Source: Chitinophaga pinensis (GTDB lineage Bacteria > Bacteroidota > Bacteroidia > Chitinophagales > Chitinophagaceae). From it: a DNA stretch of 49,702 bases. Both the position numbers and the translations under genes were made by a program. A model generated the notes under the pieces. It was not told the DNA's origin. It searched no databases and worked only from the letters and a program-made list of their open reading frames with translations. The stretch is from positions 1 to 49,702 of the forward strand of contig CAMBYG010000005.1 in the NCBI GenBank assembly GCA_945872085.1. The letters are read 5' to 3'. Positions 44,884 to 49,702 of the stretch are shown here, piece after piece (position 1 is the stretch's first letter; every line of letters starts with the position of its first letter).

Positions 44884-45597
44884 ATGAACCTAAAGAAAAT
44901 CACACTATCGGCAGTAGCCTTATTGTTATTAAGTGCTTCAGCAATGCATGCGCAAACAAAATTATTAGACAAATTAAAGAAATTTGCAGGTCCAAGTGAT
45001 GAGCTCATCAAAATAGATTCAAAAGGAAATTATTTTTTAGAAGATAATGGAACCGTTTTTTTTGCCGATAATACGCAACAAACTGGGGTCATACATTTTT
45101 CGCTAGACGAACCCACTAAAATTTTATTTCACCCTGCAGATAAAATGAAGCCAGAAATAGTAAAAAGTAAATTAATTCATCATTTTATATTAGCTGGAAA
45201 AACTTTCTATGCGGTAACGTTTAAAGAATCGAGCTTAGCTATTGGTAAAGAAAAATCGTTTATGGAAATGGTCAATACAGACATCAACGATAAATTCAAA
45301 TTATTTTATTTACGTCAGCAAAACATCAATAAAGAAAGACAATTTCAAAATACGCCATTCATTGTAGATCATGCCTATTTTGTTCAGTTTCAAGATTGGG
45401 AAAAAGCACACGATAGCCAAGATTTAAACTTTATACCTTTTGCAAAAAAAATGAGCGAATATGTAAAAGATTGCACTGAACTTTCTAAAAAAATCAGCGA
45501 CAAAGAAGATGGTTATAAAGTAAGTATGTTTGGTGGCAATGCTAATAATGAAGTTGTCATTCGCATTATGCAAGAATATAATGCTTGTGGCAAATAA
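44884..45597 (+). CDS. Hypothetical secreted protein
   Basis: A 237-residue protein with a signal peptide (hydrophobic core about 8-20, cleavage near MHAQ). The mature part begins TKLLDKLKKFAGPSD and has a beta-rich first half (FLEDNGTVFFADNTQQTGVI), then a helical, charged second half ending YNACGK. Two cysteines near the end (in KDCTE and NACGK) could form a disulfide. I do not recognise the family. It is divergent from the metalloprotease operon across 51 bp, and a terminator follows. Confidence 0.78.
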   Translation: MNLKKITLSAVALLLLSASAMHAQTKLLDKLKKFAGPSDELIKIDSKGNYFLEDNGTVFFADNTQQTGVIHFSLDEPTKILFHPADKMKPEIVKSKLIHHFILAGKTFYAVTFKESSLAIGKEKSFMEMVNTDINDKFKLFYLRQQNINKERQFQNTPFIVDHAYFVQFQDWEKAHDSQDLNFIPFAKKMSEYVKDCTELSKKISDKEDGYKVSMFGGNANNEVVIRIMQEYNACGK

Positions 45598-45615
45598 TGA
45601 AAAGCTCCAATAAAT

Positions 45616-45642
45616 AAAAAGGCTCGCAATGCGAGCCTTTTT
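45616..45642. terminator. Bidirectional rho-independent terminator between the secreted protein and transketolase genes
   Basis: A 12-bp stem (AAAAAGGCTCGC/GCGAGCCTTTTT) with a 3-nt loop, with T-rich flanks on both strands, between two convergent genes. Confidence 0.92.
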
Positions 45643-45657
45643 TATTTATACATGAAA

Positions 45658-46497
45658 TTAGTAATCTCCTAAGGTTTCAGGAAGCTGCGCAAGCGCGCTT
45701 TCTAATTGTTGGTCATTTGGCGCAATACCATGCCATTCGTGGGTGCCTTCCATAAAATCCACCCCTTTACCCATTTCTGTTTTCATTAAGATAACAATAG
45801 GCTTACCTTGACCAGTTAATGATCTTGCGTGTGTCAACATAGCATCCAAAGCTTCCATATGGTTGCCATCTACTTCTAAAACGGTCCAGTTAAATGCTTC
45901 AAACTTAGATTTTAATGAATCTAGATTCATCACACTATTGGTTGAACCGTCAATTTGTTGACCATTTACATCAATGGTTGCAATTAAATTATCAATTTTA
46001 TTATGTGCTGCAAATAAAATAGCTTCCCAATTTTGACCTTCTTGCAATTCACCATCGCCATGCAATGTATAAACGATAGCCGAATCTTTATTCATTTTCT
46101 TAGTTAGTGCAGCACCACATGCAACACTTAATCCTTGACCTAAAGAACCACTAGCTATTCTTACGCCTGGCAAATGCTCGTGGGTAGTAGGATGCCCTTG
46201 CAAACGGGTATTTAATTTTCTAAAGCTTGCTAATTCCGCTTTGTCAAAATAACCTACTCTTGATAATACACTATAAAATACAGGAGATATATGTCCGTTT
46301 GATAAGAAGAAGACATCTTCACCAATACCATCCATTTTAAACTCCGTTTGAATGTTCATGTGTTTGAAGTAGAGTGCTACTAAAAAATCAGCGCAACCTA
46401 AAGAGCCTCCTGGGTGACCACTTTGCACACCGTGTACCATTCTTACGATATCTCTTCTTACTTGCGAAGCAACTGCTTCTAATTGTTGAATATCCAT
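45658..46497 (-). CDS. Transketolase, N-terminal (thiamine diphosphate-binding) subunit
   Basis: A 279-residue protein equal to the first domain of transketolase. It has GHPGGSLGCADF at 28-39, the ThDP/metal motif GDGELQEG...DVNGQQ (from 147), SLGQGLS and GHPTTHEHLPGV. Full-length transketolase needs a second subunit with the pyrimidine-binding domain. That half is not in this window; both neighbours are on the plus strand and unrelated. The enzyme moves two-carbon units in the pentose phosphate pathway. The complete HPGG and GDG motifs argue against a decayed fragment. A perfect -7 box lies upstream. Confidence 0.93.
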   Translation of the reverse strand: MDIQQLEAVASQVRRDIVRMVHGVQSGHPGGSLGCADFLVALYFKHMNIQTEFKMDGIGEDVFFLSNGHISPVFYSVLSRVGYFDKAELASFRKLNTRLQGHPTTHEHLPGVRIASGSLGQGLSVACGAALTKKMNKDSAIVYTLHGDGELQEGQNWEAILFAAHNKIDNLIATIDVNGQQIDGSTNSVMNLDSLKSKFEAFNWTVLEVDGNHMEALDAMLTHARSLTGQGKPIVILMKTEMGKGVDFMEGTHEWHGIAPNDQQLESALAQLPETLGDY

Positions 46498-46514
46498 TTT
46501 TTTCTATTGTTGGC

Positions 46515-46523
46515 ACAAAGGTA
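46515..46523 (-). promoter_or_regulatory. Bacteroidetes -7 box upstream of the transketolase subunit gene
   Basis: On the minus strand it reads TACCTTTGT, an exact TAnnTTTG match ending 18 bp before ATG 46497. Confidence 0.58.
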
Positions 46524-46622
46524 CTTGTAAAATTGAAATTTTAAAAAGCCAATGCTCACTAAATATGCATAAGTTATTAACACTGCAATAAGCAAAATTT
46601 TTGTATCCTTGTATTTATAATT

Positions 46623-47681
46623 ATGCTTTCAAACCAATTAAAAAAGCAATTCACAAGCAAATTACTGGATTGGCATGCCAATGAAAACTTTCGATCCCTA
46701 CCCTGGAAGGAAGAAAAAGACCCTTATAAAATATGGCTTTCAGAGGTTATTCTTCAACAAACACGTGCCGAACAAGGCTTGCCTTATTATTTAAAATTTA
46801 TTAATCAATACCCTACCGTTACGGACCTAGCAAATGCTAAGGACAATGAAATTTTCAAGCTTTGGGAAGGATTGGGTTATTATAGCAGGTGTAGAAATTT
46901 ATTAGCTACGGCAAGGATTATAAAGGAACAATACAAAGGTATATTCCCCAAAAATTACGAAGACATCTTAAATTTAAAAGGGATTGGCAACTATACTGCA
47001 GCTGCAATTGCTTCTTTTGCATACAACCTACCTTACGCCGTAGTAGATGGCAATGTGTATAGAGTTTTAGCACGATATGCGGGCATCGATCTACCGATTG
47101 ACGGTAATGAAGGGAAAAAAGTAATAGCTTCACTCGCGCAAGAATTATTAGCCGCAAACAAAGCTGCAGCATACAATCAAGCTATTATGGATTTTGGCGC
47201 AAGTATCTGCAAACCAAAAAATCCATTATGCCTAGAGTGTCCTTTTCAAAGAAATTGTAAAGCCTACTCAGAAGATACAGTTTCTATATTACCCATAAAA
47301 TCTAAAAAAATTAAAGTAAAAAGTCGATACTTCAATTATATAGTTGTAGAAACCCCTACTCACTATTGGATAGAAAAAAGAACCGCTGCAGATATATGGC
47401 GTGATTTGCACCAAACGCTACTTATAGAAACAGATAAAAAAATAAACCTGCAACAATTAAAAAAACTACTTTCAGGGAAAAATATATTTAAAAAAGCCTA
47501 CCCCTTAGTTTTGTTGCAAAGTAAAGAACAAAAGTTATCTCATCAGTTAATAATCAGTTCTATTTATAATATAAAAATTAATAATATTAATGAAAGCAGC
47601 CTAAATACGGACAATTGGGTGCCAAAAAAGGAGATCTTTAAATACGCATTCCCAAAAACGCTTTCCGAAATTTTCAGTTGA
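46623..47681 (+). CDS. mutY: A/G-specific adenine glycosylase
   Basis: A 352-residue DNA repair glycosylase that removes adenine mispaired with 8-oxoguanine. The catalytic Glu41 lies in SEVILQQTR and Asp142 in VVDGNVYRV. The helix-hairpin-helix is LKGIGNYTAAAI. The [4Fe-4S] cluster ligands C196-x6-C203-x2-C206-x5-C212 are intact. The C-terminal part (about 230-350) is the NUDIX-like 8-oxoG-recognition domain. It is followed by ssb and gldE on the same strand, an order I recall from other Bacteroidota. A near-match -7 box (TATCCTTG, 46604-46611) precedes it. Confidence 0.95.
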   Translation: MLSNQLKKQFTSKLLDWHANENFRSLPWKEEKDPYKIWLSEVILQQTRAEQGLPYYLKFINQYPTVTDLANAKDNEIFKLWEGLGYYSRCRNLLATARIIKEQYKGIFPKNYEDILNLKGIGNYTAAAIASFAYNLPYAVVDGNVYRVLARYAGIDLPIDGNEGKKVIASLAQELLAANKAAAYNQAIMDFGASICKPKNPLCLECPFQRNCKAYSEDTVSILPIKSKKIKVKSRYFNYIVVETPTHYWIEKRTAADIWRDLHQTLLIETDKKINLQQLKKLLSGKNIFKKAYPLVLLQSKEQKLSHQLIISSIYNIKINNINESSLNTDNWVPKKEIFKYAFPKTLSEIFS

Positions 47682-47745
47682 AAAATGGATTTTCTTTAAA
47701 ATATATGTTAAATTTATAGAAATCAACTAATATTTTTCTATACGT

Positions 47746-48162
47746 ATGAGAGGTGTAAACAGAGTTATTTTAATTGGTAATCTTGGCAAAGATCCAGAAG
47801 TACAACATTTGGAAGGGAATATTGCAGTGGCAAAATTTCCGCTTGCAACTACAGAAACACATAAAGACAAAAATGGCAATTTGGTTTCCCAAACAGAATG
47901 GCACACCATTGTTTTATGGAGAGGATTGGCAGAATTAGCCTTAAAATACTTACATAAAGGTAGCTTAGTATACATAGAAGGTCGTTTACGCACGCGCAAT
48001 TGGGAAGACAAAGACAAAAACAAACGATCCATAACAGAAATAGTTGGTGATAACCTTGTAATGCTTGATAAACGAAAAGAAAATGAGGTTGATCTTTCTA
48101 AAGAAGATGACAATTCGAACTTTGGAATGGGAATGATTAATGATAGCGATATAAGTTTATAA
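47746..48162 (+). CDS. ssb: Single-stranded DNA-binding protein
   Basis: A 138-residue SSB. The N-terminal OB-fold (1-108) has the family strands VNRVILIGNLGKDPEV, SQTEWHTIVLWRG, YIEGRLRTRNWEDKDK and TEIVGDNLVML. A short acidic linker leads to the C-terminal tip, which reads NDSDISL. Most SSBs end in a DDIPF-like tip that recruits replication and repair proteins; here Pro and Phe are replaced by Ser and Leu. The protein should still bind ssDNA as a tetramer. It sits between mutY and gldE, and a strong terminator follows. A 7-of-8 -7 box (TATTTTTC, 47731-47738) lies close to the ATG. Confidence 0.95.
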   Translation: MRGVNRVILIGNLGKDPEVQHLEGNIAVAKFPLATTETHKDKNGNLVSQTEWHTIVLWRGLAELALKYLHKGSLVYIEGRLRTRNWEDKDKNKRSITEIVGDNLVMLDKRKENEVDLSKEDDNSNFGMGMINDSDISL

Positions 48163-48177
48163 AAAAAATAACAATAG

Positions 48178-48211
48178 AAAAGGGATAGAAATACGTTTTT
48201 CAATCCCTTTT
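48178..48211 (+). terminator. Rho-independent terminator of ssb
   Basis: A 9-bp stem (AAAAGGGAT/ATCCCTTTT), extended inward by GAAA/TTTC pairing, followed by TTTTTAATTTT. It lies 15 bp after the ssb stop. Confidence 0.85.
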
Positions 48212-48243
48212 TTTTAATTTTACATCTAACAAAAAAAAATATT

Positions 48244-49584
48244 TTGGGCAGTATATCCGACGGAGAATCGATGCAGTTATTATTTAGTCTATTGCAATCC
48301 ATTTCTTTCACAGCACCAACCGTTACCTTACTTTCGGTAATCATCTTCTTACTTCTCATCATGACCGGTATAACTGCCGGTGCAGAAACAGCCTATTTTT
48401 CGCTTACCGCAAAAGATATCAATTATCTGAAAACAAAAGAAGGGCAAAGTGCTATACAATGTATTCAATTACTTGAGCAACCTAAAATGTTGTTGGCTAC
48501 TATTGTCGTAGCAAACAATTTTATAAATATCGCTATTGTTATAACTACTAATCAGTTGATAACTGGTCTATTACCGGCAGATTTACCTACTATATACTCT
48601 TTTTTAATTCAAGTAATTGCGGTTACTTTTCTATTAGTATTGTTTGGCGAAGTATTACCAAAGGTGTATGCTACGCAAAATAATATGAGAATGGCCCTTT
48701 TTTCAGCGCCCATTATAAAAGTACTATTCAGCATATTTAAACCGGTAAGTAGCCTTTTAGTCAACTCATCGAATTTTATAGAAAAACGAATGGGTAGCAA
48801 GCAAGCCAATAATATCAGCAACGAAGACTTTGAGCACGCAATTGAACTCACCGTTGGACATACTGCCACTAAAGAAGAAGTAAATATTTTCAAAGGCATC
48901 TTAAAATTCGGGAATATAACAGCTAAACAAATCATGCGCACACGAATGGATGTAAGCGGCATCGATTACTCCATGAATTTTGAAGCTGTTCAAGCAAAGG
49001 CAATTGAAGTGGGCTATTCCCGATTACCTGTATACGATGATAGTTTAGATACTATAAAAGGTGTAATACACACCAAGGATTTTTTACCACATACAGATGA
49101 GGTTAATTTCAATTGGCATTCGCTGATACGAAATGCATTTTTCGTGCATGAGGGCAAACTCATTGAAGACTTACTGACGGAGTTTCAACAGAAGAGAATA
49201 CACTTTGCAATTGTAGTAGATGAATTTGGTGGCACTTCAGGCATTATTACCTTAGAAGACATTATGGAAGAGATCATTGGTGATATCAAAGATGAATTTG
49301 ATGAGGATGATTTAAACTACAGAAAAATAGACGAAAACAATTATATTTTTGAAGGAAAAATGCTCATCAACGATATGTGCCGTGTATTAAATTTACAAGC
49401 AGAGATATTTGAAGACAGTAGAGGCGAAAGCGATTCTATAGCAGGTTTAATTTTAGAAATCTCCGGCCGATTCCCCAAAATAAACGAAACGGTTTCTTTT
49501 AAAGAATATAAATTTACCGTTTTAGAATTAGAGAAAATGAGAATAAAGCGAGTAAAACTAAGAATACAAGAAACTGAACAATAA
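48244..49584 (+). CDS. gldE: Gliding-motility-associated protein GldE (CNNM/CBS/CorC_HlyC)
   Basis: A 446-residue membrane protein. An N-terminal DUF21/CNNM domain with about four membrane helices (20-180) is followed by a CBS pair (from about 232, KQIMRTRMDVSGID, to VVDEFGGTSGIITLEDIMEEI) and a C-terminal CorC_HlyC domain (from about 365). This architecture occurs in hemolysin-like CorC proteins and in GldE. The position after mutY and ssb supports GldE, which aids gliding and T9SS function by stabilising GldD or GldB. Start TTG 48244 is the first codon; ATG 48271 (MQLLFSLLQ) is an alternative. Confidence 0.88.
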   Translation: MGSISDGESMQLLFSLLQSISFTAPTVTLLSVIIFLLLIMTGITAGAETAYFSLTAKDINYLKTKEGQSAIQCIQLLEQPKMLLATIVVANNFINIAIVITTNQLITGLLPADLPTIYSFLIQVIAVTFLLVLFGEVLPKVYATQNNMRMALFSAPIIKVLFSIFKPVSSLLVNSSNFIEKRMGSKQANNISNEDFEHAIELTVGHTATKEEVNIFKGILKFGNITAKQIMRTRMDVSGIDYSMNFEAVQAKAIEVGYSRLPVYDDSLDTIKGVIHTKDFLPHTDEVNFNWHSLIRNAFFVHEGKLIEDLLTEFQQKRIHFAIVVDEFGGTSGIITLEDIMEEIIGDIKDEFDEDDLNYRKIDENNYIFEGKMLINDMCRVLNLQAEIFEDSRGESDSIAGLILEISGRFPKINETVSFKEYKFTVLELEKMRIKRVKLRIQETEQ

Positions 49585-49613
49585 AAAAAGAGGAGCAAAT
49601 GCTCCTCTTTTTT
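49584..49613. terminator. Bidirectional rho-independent terminator after gldE
   Basis: A 13-bp stem (AAAAAAGAGGAGC/GCTCCTCTTTTTT) with a 4-nt loop, at the gldE stop and just past the end of the convergent partial gene. Confidence 0.88.
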
Positions 49614-49702
49614 ATCGTCTACAAACAGTATATATAAATTTACTGATTTTCTCTTTAGTCGCATCTTCCACATTTGCTCTCTTAAACATTTCAGGAAGAA
49701 TT
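49612..49702 (-). CDS. C-terminal end of a truncated minus-strand gene, product unknown
   Basis: The minus strand is open from the window edge for 29 codons and ends in TAA (49612-49614). It encodes ILPEMFKRANVEDA, then TKEKISKFIYTVCRR. The frame has protein-like composition and ends at the bidirectional terminator, as expected for a convergent gene. Too little is present to name a family. It occupies the position where gldD would be expected on the plus strand in other Bacteroidota. Confidence 0.5.
   Translation of the reverse strand, partial: ILPEMFKRANVEDATKEKISKFIYTVCRR

Noticed and set aside
47727-48362. A 211-codon open frame antisense across ssb and the start of gldE
   Set aside because: It spans two real genes and the ssb terminator; its Ser/Leu-rich sequence is what reverse-reading gives.

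Overview
The window reads as an ordinary chromosomal segment of a Bacteroidota (Bacteroidetes) bacterium, perhaps from the Chitinophagales/Sphingobacteriales side, although the genus cannot be fixed by eye. The evidence is: two secreted proteins with C-terminal type IX secretion (T9SS) sorting tails; the gliding-associated protein GldE; lineage-typical families (DUF4292 and DUF4296 lipoproteins, a 2TM-domain protein, a DUF5117/DUF4953 metalloprotease, a TamB-like giant); AT-rich DNA; few Shine-Dalgarno sequences; and, upstream of many genes, the Bacteroidetes promoter box TAnnTTTG. Coding density is very high. No gap exceeds 300 bp (the longest are about 220-265 bp at 6333-6597 and about 166-168 bp at 14423-14588 and 27629-27796). 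I see no rRNA, tRNA, CRISPR array, insertion sequence or prophage.

Layout. 6-6332 (minus): a PKD-repeat T9SS cargo protein, acetyl-CoA synthetase, and a phosphate transporter/DUF47 pair. 6598-9390 (plus): a B12-binding radical SAM enzyme followed without a gap by a pseudouridine synthase. 9396-14422 (minus): a DEAD-box helicase, then the operon GH3-family enzyme > RmlC-like sugar epimerase > ALDH7-like dehydrogenase. 14589-20425 (plus): one tight operon, dut > nucleotidyltransferase > TPR protein > DUF4292 lipoprotein > rfbF > rfbG, which joins nucleotide hygiene, envelope biogenesis and CDP-deoxysugar synthesis. 20540-25249: a 1569-residue TamB-like envelope protein. 25242-30339: ribBA translationally coupled to a glycosyltransferase, two more overlapping glycosyltransferases, and an FtsE-like ATPase. 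30439-34601: an M43 metalloprotease (T9SS cargo), a LuxE-like acyl-activating enzyme and two lipoproteins. 34593-39346 (minus): an aminotransferase, a membrane-tethered lone receiver protein, a soluble TPR hybrid histidine kinase and a 2TM protein. 39488-41485 (plus): a helix-hairpin-helix protein and an acyl-CoA dehydrogenase. 41535-45597: a large zinc metalloprotease with an upstream secreted partner, and a divergent secreted protein. 45658-49702: the N-terminal half of a split transketolase, then mutY, ssb and gldE, and the C-terminal end of a truncated minus-strand gene.

Several genes together point to surface glycan work: RfbF and RfbG make CDP-4-keto-6-deoxyglucose, an RmlC-like epimerase lies about 6 kb away, and three glycosyltransferases and a TamB-like protein follow. 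Rho-independent terminators are clear and often bidirectional between convergent genes. Two of them lie where naive upstream starts would otherwise be placed, which corrects those gene starts.

I did not find a clear-cut new defence or mobile system. The observations I rate highest are: the GH3/epimerase/ALDH operon; a perfect 12-bp hairpin that contains the stop codons of two convergent genes; promoters that sit almost on the start codon; a receiver protein anchored by a C-terminal membrane helix; a large soluble insert in the phosphate transporter; and an orphan half-transketolase.
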